DNA of 64,000 nucleotides from the NCBI GenBank assembly GCA_964531695.1, contig CAZHEH010000012.1, positions 14,643-78,642 on the forward strand, given 5' to 3'. The DNA is from JAGXKT01 sp964531695 (GTDB lineage Bacteria; Planctomycetota; Phycisphaerae; SM23-33). The first letter of the stretch is position 1, and every line of letters begins with the position of its first letter. Below are positions 1 through 9,110 of the stretch, piece after piece. The translations under genes were made by a program, and so were the position numbers. The notes below the pieces were generated by a model. That model made no database searches. It was not told the DNA's origin and saw only the letters and a program-made list of their open reading frames with translations.

Positions 1-10
1 TACACGGCCA

Positions 11-1660
11 TCAGAACTTCACCCGCATGGACACCCGGGCCACCTCCTCGAGCGTGGTGCGGCCGTCCGCAGCTTTGCACAGTCCGTCGTCTCGCAAGCT
101 CTGCATGCCAGCCCGGACAGCCGCCTCATCGATCTGGGCGGCCGTCGCACGGGCTTGCACCAGCTTGCGGATTTCGTCGTCCACGGTCAGCAACTCGAAG
201 CACCCCGCCCGGCCGGAGTAGCCCGTGTTGCGGCACGACTCGCAGCCGGCGCCCTGGCAGAAGCTCGCGTCCGCATCGAGCGTGCCGCCTTGCCCGAGCG
301 CCTCGAGCTCCGCGGGCTCGGGCACGTGCTGCGTTACGCACTTGCCGCAAACCCGGCGCACCAGACGTTGGGCCAGTACCCCGATCAGAGAACTGCCGAC
401 CAGGTAGGGCTCGATGCCCAAATCCAGCAGGCGGGTCACCGCGCTGGCCGCGTCATTGGTGTGCAGCGTGCTGAACACCAGGTGGCCTGTGAGGGCTGAC
501 TGAATCGCCATCACGGCCGTCTCGCGGTCCCGGATTTCGCCGACCATCACCACATCCGGATCTTGGCGGAGCACGCTCCGCAGGCCGCTGGCGAAGGTCA
601 TGCCCTTCTTCTCAGAAATCTGTATCTGGCTGATCCCATCGAGCTGATACTCGATCGGGTCCTCGAGCGTGATGACGTTGCGCTCCGTGGCATTGATCTG
701 CCCCAGGGCCGCGTAGAGCGTTGTGGTCTTGCCGGAGCCCGTCGGCCCCGTGACGAGGATGAGGCCGTGTTCCGCACTGATGCAGTTGACGAAACGCCTC
801 AGCGTCCCCGAGTCCATGCCCAGCTCGTCGAGCGTGTAGAGCCGCGCGCTCTTGTCCAGCAGGCGGATCACCACGCGCTCCCCGTGGCTCGCCGGCACGG
901 TGGACACGCGCAGGTCGACCGGCCGGTCCCCGACCCTGACGGTCGCCCGACCATCCTGGGGCAGCCGCTTCTCGGCGATGTTCATGTTGCTCATGACCTT
1001 CACCCGGCTGACCAACTCCTCTCGCATGTCCCACGGCAGGTCGAACACATCGAACAGCACGCCGTCGATCCGCATCCGAACCACGACGCGGTCCTCGTAC
1101 GGCTGAATGTGGATGTCGGATGCCTGCTGCTGCACGGCGTCGAACAGGATCAGGTTGACCAGCTTGATCACCGGCGGTCGATCGGACACATTGAGCAGAT
1201 CCTCCGCCTCTTCCCGGATGCTCACTGTCGCGTCCGCATCGCGGTCGAGTTCCGCCACAAAGTCCTCCGCGGCACCGGTTTGCTGCCCGTAGGCACGGTT
1301 GATCGCCGCGCCGAGTTGCTTCGGGTCAGCCGGGTACACCTCGATCGGTCCGCACAGCCAGCGGCGCAGGATGTCCCGGGTTCGATGGTCCTCCGGATCG
1401 GCCATGGCGATGCGCATCGCGCCGTTGTCCGTCGCAAGACCCAGTACCTGCTTGGCCCGTGCGAAGCTGATCGGCACGCGCTTGATGAAGGCGACCGAGG
1501 GCGGCTCCCCGCGTACGTCCGCCTCGGGGCGGGCCCGTGCCTCAGACGCGACCGCGGACGCCATCCGCCCGGCCGGCGCCGCCGAGCACGCCGCGGCCGG
1601 TTCCATGCCGACCGGCTTCCGCTCGGCCTCCAGGTTAGACACCACAGAACCCATGCTCAT
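11..1660 (-). CDS. gspE: Type II secretion / pilus assembly ATPase GspE (PilB-like)
   Basis: This 549-residue cytoplasmic hexameric ATPase would power pseudopilus assembly. An N-terminal T2SSE_N-like domain covers about residues 60-130. The ATPase core has Walker A GPTGSGKTTT near residue 305, the Walker B/Glu region VVMVGEIRDRE near 370, and a zinc-binding insertion between about 437 and 480 with CGKC, then CQGAGCESC. Length fits GspE. The first 55 residues are Ala/Pro/Arg-rich and poorly conserved. ATG at 1660 is preceded by GAGGTG at a 4-base spacing and lies 15 bases after the gspD stop, so the two are probably co-transcribed. The remaining gsp genes, such as gspF, would lie beyond the left edge. 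Confusion with PilB cannot be fully excluded, but the secretin neighbour has GspD-type domains. Confidence 0.93.
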   Translation of the reverse strand: MSMGSVVSNLEAERKPVGMEPAAACSAAPAGRMASAVASEARARPEADVRGEPPSVAFIKRVPISFARAKQVLGLATDNGAMRIAMADPEDHRTRDILRRWLCGPIEVYPADPKQLGAAINRAYGQQTGAAEDFVAELDRDADATVSIREEAEDLLNVSDRPPVIKLVNLILFDAVQQQASDIHIQPYEDRVVVRMRIDGVLFDVFDLPWDMREELVSRVKVMSNMNIAEKRLPQDGRATVRVGDRPVDLRVSTVPASHGERVVIRLLDKSARLYTLDELGMDSGTLRRFVNCISAEHGLILVTGPTGSGKTTTLYAALGQINATERNVITLEDPIEYQLDGISQIQISEKKGMTFASGLRSVLRQDPDVVMVGEIRDRETAVMAIQSALTGHLVFSTLHTNDAASAVTRLLDLGIEPYLVGSSLIGVLAQRLVRRVCGKCVTQHVPEPAELEALGQGGTLDADASFCQGAGCESCRNTGYSGRAGCFELLTVDDEIRKLVQARATAAQIDEAAVRAGMQSLRDDGLCKAADGRTTLEEVARVSMRVKF

Positions 1661-1675
1661 GGAACACCTCGCTAC

Positions 1676-3892
1676 TCAACGAATCTCCACGGGTTCGCTG
1701 ATCGGAAAGTCCCCCTCGATCCCCGCCTGCGCCGCGGGCTCCTCCGACAGGGCCTTGAGCCGCTCGAACTTGTCGTCCCGCAGTATGATCGCCCGGAGGA
1801 ACACGTACATTGTTTTCCTGCGGGCTTGGTTGTCGATGTGGGAGAACAGGTACTTCAGGCCCGGCACCTGACCCAGCAGCGGAACCCGGTCCGTCGTGTC
1901 GTTCAAGTCCTCGCGGGTCAGCCCGCCGACGATGATCGTGTGCCCGTCCGGGATGGTTGTCGCCTCGCTCATCAGGCGATTGGTCTGCCGCGATGGAGGC
2001 AGTCGGTCCGACCCGTCCTCCCCGAAACTGCTCAACACGATCTCGAATTCCAGCTTGAGGTGTTCGCCCTTGCTGATCGTCGGCTTGACTGTGATCTTCG
2101 TCCCCGCGGCCGAGTAGCCCCCGAAACTGGTGGTGGCCACGGTGCTACCGGCATTGACGCTTTCGAACGGCTCCTCGTTCTCGCTGGCCAGCTCGCCCTT
2201 GGCGTTGTCGTCGACCAGCAAGCTCGGGCGGGAGACGACCTTTACGCGGGAGTCCGTTTCCAGGGCGTGGATGACGGCGTCGGCCACGTCCGAATCGAGC
2301 AGGGCCCCGGTGTAGCCGACGCCCGGCAGGAGAGTCAGCATGCCGGTATCCTCGTCCGTGGCCGTCAGGCCGAACTGAGTGAAATTCAGAAGCTGCGAGC
2401 CGTCGATCTCCTCCGCGCTTCGGATCTCCACGCCCAGCTCGAAACCGTCGGTCGTGTCAACCGTCACCACGGTCGCCTCGATCAGGACCTGCGGGCGGCG
2501 CACGTCCAACTGCTCGATAAGCTTGCGATAGATTGCATGCGCGCTCGGCTTCGCCACGACGATGATGCTGTTGGTCGCCTCGTCGGGGATAACGCGCGCC
2601 CCGCCCAGGGCCACGCCGTCCTGGGCGGGCGCGGGGCCGCCGGCCTGCGTGCTCGCGTTGACCGCCTCCTCGGTCGGCCCGCGAATCACGGATTCGGGAC
2701 TATCGTCTTCGGAGGCGCCCGGCAACTCTCGGAGGTATACGTCTCCCAACTCCGTGTCTCCCTCGATATTGCGGAGCGTGACCATGACGTCGGCTGCCTT
2801 GGCGTTCTCCAGCTTGTAAAAGCGAATCGGATTTCTCGATTCGGGGATGGGCTGGTCCAATCTTTCGCGGAGCGATTCGATCTGCTCGTGGATCTCCGGC
2901 GTCGTTGTGGCAATCAGGAGGTTTGCCTCGTAATCCACGACGGACTCGTAAAGCCGGTCCGAAGCGTCCTTGCCGAGGAGGTTCTCCGCCAAGCGATCCA
3001 GGTGCTCGGCCGAGGCCGTCTCCAGGGTGTAAACCCGCCGCGTAAGCCCGAGCGACACGTCCAGTGAGCGCAGAAGCGTGAGGGCCTCCTCCACCTCGTC
3101 GGCTTCACCAACGATGGCAACCTGGTTCACCCTGTCCTGGGCCACCACCGTCGGGATGGGCTGTGCCGCAGCCGCGCCGCCCGCGCCAACCTTGGACCGG
3201 GCCGACAATAGCTTCCGCAGCGTCTCCGCGACATCGCGGGCCGTCGTGTTCTCGAGCGTGACGAACCGCACCTCCGCCTCGCGCCTCGGGCGGTCGATCA
3301 CTGAAATAAGCCCCTCGACGCGCTTCATGTTGCTCGCGTAATCGGTGACAATCACCAGCCCGTGCTCCGGCAGTTCCGTCACGTCGGCCGTCGCAGAGGA
3401 CAGGAACGGCTTGACGATAGGCGCGACCTGGCGGCCACCGGCATGCTCCAACTCAAACACGCGGGTCATCGCCAGCATCGGGCGTTCCTCTCCGGGAGCG
3501 GGGTCGTCCGCCCCGGGGCCCAAGGAGACCTTGGTCAGCGGCTGGGTCCGCTCGATACGCACCACGCCCTCAATCTCCGTGTCGTTCAGGGTTAGGCCCT
3601 TCATTCGCAACGCGCTGCCCAGTAGGGTCACCAGCGAATCCGCGGGGATCTGCGCCGGCGTCTTGATGGTGACCCGCTTGCCGGCCACCTGCTCGTCGTA
3701 CAGGAAGTTGATTCCCTTCCGTTTCCCCACGTAGTCGATAAGCGCCTTGAGCTCCACGTTCTCGGGCAGGGAGAGGGTAATCATGCTTCGAGGACCCGTC
3801 GGCTCATCGGCGCCTCGCGTGAAGCTTGCCGAGACAGCTAGAAACAAGATGAACACCAAGGCGGCAGCCCGGTACCTCTTTGAATTCATCAT
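1676..3892 (-). CDS. gspD: Type II secretion secretin GspD
   Basis: Outer-membrane secretin channel of 738 residues. A signal peptide (ALVFILFLAVSASFTRG) is followed by an N0 domain at about 35-110 and repeated N1-N3 (NolW-type) domains to about 480. The C-terminal secretin beta-barrel includes VVSRPSLLVDDNAKGEL near residue 550 and the family signature ending VPLLGQVPGLKYLF near 690. Acidic and Gln/Ala-rich inserts separate N3 from the barrel. Two adjacent Met codons make the start MMNSKR or MNSKR. It sits directly upstream of gspE and 147 bases after the TPR lipoprotein of the TonB cassette. That adjacency suggests a secretin dedicated to cargo handled with the TonB complex; this coupling is inference. 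Confidence 0.93.
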   Translation of the reverse strand: MMNSKRYRAAALVFILFLAVSASFTRGADEPTGPRSMITLSLPENVELKALIDYVGKRKGINFLYDEQVAGKRVTIKTPAQIPADSLVTLLGSALRMKGLTLNDTEIEGVVRIERTQPLTKVSLGPGADDPAPGEERPMLAMTRVFELEHAGGRQVAPIVKPFLSSATADVTELPEHGLVIVTDYASNMKRVEGLISVIDRPRREAEVRFVTLENTTARDVAETLRKLLSARSKVGAGGAAAAQPIPTVVAQDRVNQVAIVGEADEVEEALTLLRSLDVSLGLTRRVYTLETASAEHLDRLAENLLGKDASDRLYESVVDYEANLLIATTTPEIHEQIESLRERLDQPIPESRNPIRFYKLENAKAADVMVTLRNIEGDTELGDVYLRELPGASEDDSPESVIRGPTEEAVNASTQAGGPAPAQDGVALGGARVIPDEATNSIIVVAKPSAHAIYRKLIEQLDVRRPQVLIEATVVTVDTTDGFELGVEIRSAEEIDGSQLLNFTQFGLTATDEDTGMLTLLPGVGYTGALLDSDVADAVIHALETDSRVKVVSRPSLLVDDNAKGELASENEEPFESVNAGSTVATTSFGGYSAAGTKITVKPTISKGEHLKLEFEIVLSSFGEDGSDRLPPSRQTNRLMSEATTIPDGHTIIVGGLTREDLNDTTDRVPLLGQVPGLKYLFSHIDNQARRKTMYVFLRAIILRDDKFERLKALSEEPAAQAGIEGDFPISEPVEIR

Positions 3893-4039
3893 ATCAACCT
3901 CCTGATCGCCGGTCGCCCGGGAAGGCCCTCCGCCGAGCCGGCACGCCGGCTGCCGGCCGCCGGGAGGCGGCCCAATCCACTTCGACTCGCATGTCGTCTA
4001 CCCGTGATCGGGGCGTCCGGTGCGAAAACGCCCCGGCGT

Positions 4040-5608
4040 TCAGCGCGAATCCGCAAGGCGCTCCACCTGCTCGATGTACTCCTTAAGATCCTCGCGCGGC
4101 TTCAACTCGTGAGAGCGGCGCAGCAACGGCAACGCCTTCTTGTACTCGCTTTCCTTGACAAGAAGTTGGCCGTGACGCAGCTTTGCCTCGGCCTCGTGAC
4201 CCTCGACTCTGGCGGCCCGTTCGTAGTGGATCATGGCTCGTTCGGATTCGTTCTGCCGTTCGTAGTATTGGCCCAGCAGGATCTGGGCCTCCGCATCCAG
4301 CGGGTAGCGATCGACGGTCTCCTTGAGGATCTTGACCGCCTCCTCGTCGTCGCCCTGCGCTACCGCGATGCGAGCGCGCAGCTTCAGCAGGGTCCTCCGG
4401 TTCGCATCCGTCAGGTAGTCTCCGAAGGCCTCCTCGATCTTGCGGACCAGCCGCTGGGCTTCCTCGTGAGCCCCGCGTCCGGCCAGCACCCTGACCGCGC
4501 GCATCATCCGGTCCACACCGGGTACCTTCTCCGTATCCGCGGCAAGCTTCTCCCGGCGCATGTCGATGGCTCGGACGTAGCTGTCCACGGCCGATCCGAA
4601 CAGGCCCTCGTTGACGTAGATGTCCCCGAGCGTGGTCAAACTTTCGGGGGTGGAGGCACCGAGGCGGTCCACGAATTCGTAGTTCTCAGCGGCCTTGAGC
4701 GGCTTACCGGCGCCGATGTACGCGTTGGCCTGCAGCATCCACAAATTGGGCCGCTCCGGATGCTCCGCGATCAGGCGTTCGCACAGGGCCACCGCCTCGG
4801 CGAATCGCTCCTGCCGGAAGAAGCAGCGCGCCAAGCCCATTTGCCAATCCAGCGTCTCCGGGGCCAGAAGGATGGCCTTTCGATAGGCCGACTCGGCCGA
4901 CACGCTGTTGTTCATGGCCGAATGCGTGAAGCCCAGCAACCCGTACATCGTCGCGTCATCCCCGCCGAGCTCGATCACACGGACCAGGGCTCGCTCCGCC
5001 TTGGCGAAGTCCTCCTGCCGGACGTGGCATATGCTGAGGTTCCGCCAGGCCCGGAGGAACTTCGGGTGCTTGCTGACCGCGGTCGCGTAGGCCTCTGCTG
5101 CCTTGTCGAACTCGTCGCGGCTGAAGTAAATATTCCCGCGCGTGAAGTCATAGACGGCATTGGAACTCTTGCCACGGTGCTGCTCCAGAATGTCGAGCGC
5201 TTCGGCCATCTTCTCGTCGGAGATCAATGAGAGGATCTTCTCCATCCGCTCTCGGTCCTCCATGCTCATCCGCGGCTCGACCTCGGTCTCCGACATGTAG
5301 CTCTCGGCGAACCGCTTGCGGAACGCCGGGTCGCGCCATACCTCCAGTTCCACGTCGGTCGTGTATTTCCGGTCATCATCGGAGGGGCGCGTCGTCAACG
5401 CCGGGGATTCGGGTCCGTCGCCGCCCGTCTGGGCGGCCGAGTCCGAACTCGTGAACAGGTCGTGCAGCGATCCGCAGCCGCCCAGGGCGGTGGCCAGAAG
5501 CGCGACCGCCGCCACGCCGAGGCACACGGCCGGCCGGCTACACCTCGCACGGCCGTCAGGTCCGGCGGTACTGAAGAGTGAAGTCCGCAATTTCAGTCCT
5601 CTTTTCAC
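4040..5608 (-). CDS. TPR-repeat lipoprotein of the TonB cassette
   Basis: Predicted lipoprotein of 522 residues. GTG at 5608 is chosen as start because it overlaps the tonB stop by one base (TAGTG) and gives a lipoprotein signal with lipobox LGGC near residue 47; the frame stays open much further upstream but that part is antisense to nothing real and overlaps tonB. The mature protein is made of about ten tetratricopeptide repeats, for example AEALDILEQHRG and DKAAEAYATAVSKHPKFLRAW, and ends in a charged helix. TPR proteins follow tonB in marine proteobacterial TonB2-type clusters with the same gene order, where they are accessory envelope components. Here it would be a periplasmic scaffold between TonB complex and secretin; that role is inference. 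Confidence 0.85.
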   Translation of the reverse strand: MKRGLKLRTSLFSTAGPDGRARCSRPAVCLGVAAVALLATALGGCGSLHDLFTSSDSAAQTGGDGPESPALTTRPSDDDRKYTTDVELEVWRDPAFRKRFAESYMSETEVEPRMSMEDRERMEKILSLISDEKMAEALDILEQHRGKSSNAVYDFTRGNIYFSRDEFDKAAEAYATAVSKHPKFLRAWRNLSICHVRQEDFAKAERALVRVIELGGDDATMYGLLGFTHSAMNNSVSAESAYRKAILLAPETLDWQMGLARCFFRQERFAEAVALCERLIAEHPERPNLWMLQANAYIGAGKPLKAAENYEFVDRLGASTPESLTTLGDIYVNEGLFGSAVDSYVRAIDMRREKLAADTEKVPGVDRMMRAVRVLAGRGAHEEAQRLVRKIEEAFGDYLTDANRRTLLKLRARIAVAQGDDEEAVKILKETVDRYPLDAEAQILLGQYYERQNESERAMIHYERAARVEGHEAEAKLRHGQLLVKESEYKKALPLLRRSHELKPREDLKEYIEQVERLADSR

Positions 5609-6303
5609 TATCGCATGTCCGGGAATTTGATGGGTACACGCATGCGGAACCGGACCGGCTTCCCGGCCCGCTTGCCCGGCTCGAAGCGCCAGCGCTTCAC
5701 GGCCGCGACGGCGGGCTTCACCAGAGCCGGGCTCGTCGCATCCTGGGCGATTGGTTTTCTCGTCGCCCCGGTCTCGTCCACAATGAAGATAACGTACACG
5801 GTTCCTGGGGTCTTGGCTCTCGCGCTCGCGGACAAGCGCGGGCTTGGCTGATACACGACGCGCGGCTTCTGGTCGAGGTCCGCGACATGAAAGAGGCCCT
5901 GTACCTGCTCGCGATTGCCCGCAAGGTGCTCGCTGAGGTCTCCCATGTCCAGCATCCCCCCTCCTCCACTGCCGAAGTTCGGGTTCAGCAACGTCTGAAG
6001 CTGCTCGTAGGAGAGCGGATCCGACTGCTCGGCCAATTCCGGCTTCGGGTCCTCCGGCTCCGGCTCCTCTTCGGGCTGCTGCTCGGGAGGAGGCGGAGGC
6101 GTCGGCAAGCTGGCGGTGTCGACCGAACGAACCTCGTATTCCTTGACCGGCGGCTTCGCAATTGCCTGCATCAACGGAAGCACCAGAAAGCAGGCAAGCG
6201 TAAGCGCGGCCGCCCCCGCCAGCACGACCAGACGGCCGAACACCCAGGAAACCATCGCCCACAGGACGGACGACCCGTTGCTCTGCTGACTTGCCTCGGA
6301 CAT
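5608..6303 (-). CDS. tonB: TonB-family energy transducer
   Basis: The 231-residue protein has the classic TonB plan. A single inner-membrane helix lies near residues 20-45 (LAGAAALTLACFLVLPL), followed by a Pro/Glu-rich periplasmic spacer (TPPPPPEQQPEEEPEPE). A C-terminal TonB domain covers about 150-231, with the conserved core AVKRWRFEPGKRAGKPV. It couples proton motive force captured by ExbB/ExbD to an outer-membrane receptor, most likely the one at 10203. The start lies 5 bases after the exbD stop, and the stop overlaps the next gene's GTG start, so translation is probably coupled. Confidence 0.93.
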   Translation of the reverse strand: MSEASQQSNGSSVLWAMVSWVFGRLVVLAGAAALTLACFLVLPLMQAIAKPPVKEYEVRSVDTASLPTPPPPPEQQPEEEPEPEDPKPELAEQSDPLSYEQLQTLLNPNFGSGGGGMLDMGDLSEHLAGNREQVQGLFHVADLDQKPRVVYQPSPRLSASARAKTPGTVYVIFIVDETGATRKPIAQDATSPALVKPAVAAVKRWRFEPGKRAGKPVRFRMRVPIKFPDMR

Positions 6304-6308
6304 CCTGC

Positions 6309-6719
6309 CTACCCTTCCGTCGTCCTGGTGGCGATGCTCACCTTCGCCCCGGCTCGCTTGGCCTGATCGATCACACGAACCACCACGCCGGTTTCCGACT
6401 TCTGGTCCGCTTGGATGATCACAGGCACATCCTCCTCCTGCAGCATGCGCTTGACGAGCGGCTCGACGCGGTTGATGTTGATCCGCTCCCCGCCGTAGAC
6501 GACCTCTCCGTTGGCCGTCACGGCGATCAGGATGCTCGTCTTCTCGAGCTCGGCGCCGGACGCGGCCTGAGGGCGGTCCACCTCAACGCCGGTTTCCTCC
6601 ACGAACACAGTCGTGACGATGAAGAAGATCAGAAGGATGAACACGCAGTCCATCAGCGGAGAGATATCGATCCCCGTATCCGCCGTCTCTTCGCTTGCCG
6701 TTCGTCGGAATCGTCCCAT
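6309..6719 (-). CDS. exbD: ExbD/TolR-family biopolymer transport protein
   Basis: A 136-residue ExbD/TolR protein. After a short cytoplasmic N-terminus the single membrane helix carries the proton-pathway Asp in the family context ISPLMDCVFILLIFFIVT (residues 19-36). The periplasmic domain has the usual small ExbD fold (MLQEEDVPVIIQADQ). It forms the motor with the two ExbB-type proteins encoded just upstream. There are 18 bases to exbB and 5 bases to tonB. No missing key residue is seen. Confidence 0.94.
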   Translation of the reverse strand: MGRFRRTASEETADTGIDISPLMDCVFILLIFFIVTTVFVEETGVEVDRPQAASGAELEKTSILIAVTANGEVVYGGERININRVEPLVKRMLQEEDVPVIIQADQKSETGVVVRVIDQAKRAGAKVSIATRTTEG

Positions 6720-6737
6720 GGTGTGCCTCGCTCTCTA

Positions 6738-7469
6738 CTACCCGGCCGAATGTGGTAGGCCGCCCGCCGCAACCGATTCAGTCGCCGGCCGCCCCCCGAA
6801 AACCCGCCCATTCGTCGCCGGATCGTTCGCACTGTGATGTCTTCGATAGGCGGCCTGGGTACATGCCGCCTCAACCGTGGCCAGGAACGCCTCGTAGCGA
6901 TCGTGCATCCGCGAGAGCAGATGCTGCATGAACAGGCCGGCCAGCGCTACCACCAGCCCGGTTTCCGTGGTCACCAGGGCGGTCGAAATCCCGTCGGCGA
7001 TCTCGCCCATCGTCTTGTCGCCGCTCTGCCCCGCCGACAGAGCCGAGAACGTCGCAAGCATGCCGACGACGGTCCCCAACAGTCCCAGCAGCGGCGCCAC
7101 GCCCACGCAGATCTTCATAACCCACAAGTCCCGCTTGAACGGCGCCACTTCCGCCGACCGCACCTCCCGAAACGCCGCCTCAACCTTCGACGGCACATCG
7201 CCGTCAGCAACGGCGTCGAGCAGGGCGCCGATCGGGCCCTCTCGCTCGGCCGGTTCTTCAATCCAACGCCAAAGCTTCTTCTGCGACAGGGAACGGAAGC
7301 CCTTGCGCCAAAGGCCCGACAGAACGTGCATGCCCAGCACAAACATCACCAGCCCGGTGGCCGCGATGGCCACCATCGCCCATCCGCCCGCCTCCCAGAT
7401 GGTCGACGCCTCGTCCCACAGCGCGCGCAGCCGGGTGACGACGACCTGGATGTCGACCATGGCGATCAT
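6738..7469 (-). CDS. exbB: ExbB/TolQ/MotA-family motor protein
   Basis: A 243-residue inner-membrane ExbB-type protein with three membrane helices: residues about 20-45 (GWAMVAIAATGLVMFVLGM), about 135-155 (VGVAPLLGLLGTVVGMLATF) and about 170-195. The VAPLLGLLGTVVGM motif is the family signature. ATG at 7469 is chosen because GAAGAAGAGGA lies just upstream; an open extension of 28 residues further upstream has no support. It is the second of two ExbB-type genes in the cassette, which is typical of TonB2-like systems with TtpC. Confidence 0.92.
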   Translation of the reverse strand: MIAMVDIQVVVTRLRALWDEASTIWEAGGWAMVAIAATGLVMFVLGMHVLSGLWRKGFRSLSQKKLWRWIEEPAEREGPIGALLDAVADGDVPSKVEAAFREVRSAEVAPFKRDLWVMKICVGVAPLLGLLGTVVGMLATFSALSAGQSGDKTMGEIADGISTALVTTETGLVVALAGLFMQHLLSRMHDRYEAFLATVEAACTQAAYRRHHSANDPATNGRVFGGRPATESVAAGGLPHSAG

Positions 7470-7509
7470 CACACGTCCTCTTCTTCCGGCCGGGATGGCA
7501 TCGTCCCGA

Positions 7510-9093
7510 TCATGATCTAGTACTCGGCTCCGCCGCTCCGGCGCCCACCTCATTCATCTCCGGTTCGCAGCCATCCTCGGTCTCCACGTTCGGCTTCTCA
7601 TGCAGCGGCTCCTCCAGTACGTCGCCGGGCCCCTCCGAAGAGGCCGGGCGGGTCTGCTCCGCCTCCCGGCCCTCCTCCTCAAAGGGCGTCTTGCGCACTT
7701 GGTTGGCAAAACCAACACCCGCCTTCTCCATCTCGTCCACCAGCCCGCGGGCCTTGCGCGACAGCAACGCGTGCATCAGCAGCGAGGTAATCGCCACGAT
7801 CAGCCCGAACTCCGTGGTGATCAGCGCCACGCTGATGCCGCCCGAGAGCATTTGCGCGTCGCCGGAGCCGAATTCCGTGATCCGTCTGAACGTCGTGATA
7901 ATGCCCGCCACGGTGCCCAGCAGGCCCAGCAGCGGGGCGGCCGCAGCGCTGATGCGTATGAGCGGAAGCAGCCCCTGCAGCTTCAGCCGGACCGAGAGCA
8001 TCTTCTCGTACATCACCTCCTCGATCAGGTCCACCGGCTCACGAATGTGCTCGACGCCGATGGCCAGCATCTCGCCCACCGGCCCTCGGATCGCGGCCAG
8101 CTTCTGGCGCACGGCCCGCTCGTCCCGCTTGGCGATGGCGCCCAGCAAGGCGCCGATCTGCCGTTGCCGGGGCTTGCGGACGAAGGCCATGGTCGCCCAC
8201 TTGTACAGTGCGATCAGCACGGCCATCCCGCCGAGACCGAGGATGGGGATCATCAGCGGTCCGCCCTTCCGGATATGCTCCCACAGCGTGGTCTCCGTCT
8301 GCTCCTGCTTGTGGGCCTTGCCCAGCGTCGGGTCGAACGGGAAACTGCCGCGGCCCGTGCGAACCACCTCGGCGGCCGCCTGCATGTTCTCCGGGTCGGA
8401 GAAGGGCACCACCCACGGCTTGGTGGAATTGCGGCGCTCTTGGACCGTTCCCACGCTCTCGCCGTCAATGGAGCGGAACAGCGCGGTCGGCCCGAACATG
8501 ACGAACATGCCGTCTTGGACCACGTCGCCTTCCACCACCGCGGTCCCCGCAAAGCGTGCGCCCGATAGCGCGTCCTCCAGCCGGTCCAGCGAAGCGGCGA
8601 CGACGTCTGTCTGGGCCTCGTAGACCTCCTGCCGGGACAGCTTGTCGTTGTCCGGCGATTGGTATGCCGCCTCGAAAACGTCCTCGTACCGCTGCTTCTC
8701 GGCCACGTGGAGCTTCCCGTCGAGCTCGCGGATGTAGCCGCTGAGCAGATTCGACAGGTAGCCCGCCTCCTTTTCGCGGGCCTTGATCTCCCTCTGAAGA
8801 TTGGACAGGTCAAGGTCCCGCTTATCCACTTGGCGCGAGATCCGCTGGTACTCATCCCGGACCTCGGCACGCTTCCGCTCCAAATCGCGCAGCTGCTTGC
8901 TCAGCGGAATCCGCTCCTCTTCGATCCGCTCGCGCAGGCGGGCCAACTCGTCCAGCTTCTCCCGCAGCTCCTCCTGCACGCTCATCGCGGCGCGACCGAA
9001 TGAGTTCTCTTCGGTGTCGGCGCCTTCCTGTCCGGCCGCCGACCCGACCGCACCCGCCAGAACCGCAAAAACGAGTATCCGTAGCTTGCTCAT
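7510..9093 (-). CDS. TtpC-like long ExbB with N-terminal coiled coil
   Basis: A 527-residue MotA/TolQ/ExbB protein with a signal peptide (MSKLRILVFAVLAGAVGSAAG) and a long periplasmic coiled coil at about residues 35-130 (ELREKLDELARLRERIEEER). A linker follows, then a three-helix ExbB core at about 260-460 with APLLGLLGTVAGIITTF. The tail is acidic. This architecture matches TtpC, the extra ExbB-like subunit of Vibrio TonB2 systems, in the same DUF3450-TtpC-ExbB-ExbD-TonB order. ATG at 9093 yields the signal peptide and lies 17 bases after the DUF3450 stop; a GTG overlapping that stop is an alternative. Confidence 0.9.
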   Translation of the reverse strand: MSKLRILVFAVLAGAVGSAAGQEGADTEENSFGRAAMSVQEELREKLDELARLRERIEEERIPLSKQLRDLERKRAEVRDEYQRISRQVDKRDLDLSNLQREIKAREKEAGYLSNLLSGYIRELDGKLHVAEKQRYEDVFEAAYQSPDNDKLSRQEVYEAQTDVVAASLDRLEDALSGARFAGTAVVEGDVVQDGMFVMFGPTALFRSIDGESVGTVQERRNSTKPWVVPFSDPENMQAAAEVVRTGRGSFPFDPTLGKAHKQEQTETTLWEHIRKGGPLMIPILGLGGMAVLIALYKWATMAFVRKPRQRQIGALLGAIAKRDERAVRQKLAAIRGPVGEMLAIGVEHIREPVDLIEEVMYEKMLSVRLKLQGLLPLIRISAAAAPLLGLLGTVAGIITTFRRITEFGSGDAQMLSGGISVALITTEFGLIVAITSLLMHALLSRKARGLVDEMEKAGVGFANQVRKTPFEEEGREAEQTRPASSEGPGDVLEEPLHEKPNVETEDGCEPEMNEVGAGAAEPSTRS

Positions 9094-9110
9094 GGTCTTT
9101 GACTCACTGC

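Noticed and set aside
563..3067. Very long plus-strand open frame antisense to gspE/gspD
   Set aside because: It lacks any recognisable domain and arises from GC-rich codon bias; the minus-strand genes are clearly real. Similar antisense frames at 35796-37841 and 43326-45716 were dropped for the same reason.
5609..6262. Upstream in-frame extension of the TPR lipoprotein gene across tonB
   Set aside because: It would overlap tonB entirely and hide the lipoprotein signal; the GTG at the tonB stop explains the gene fully.
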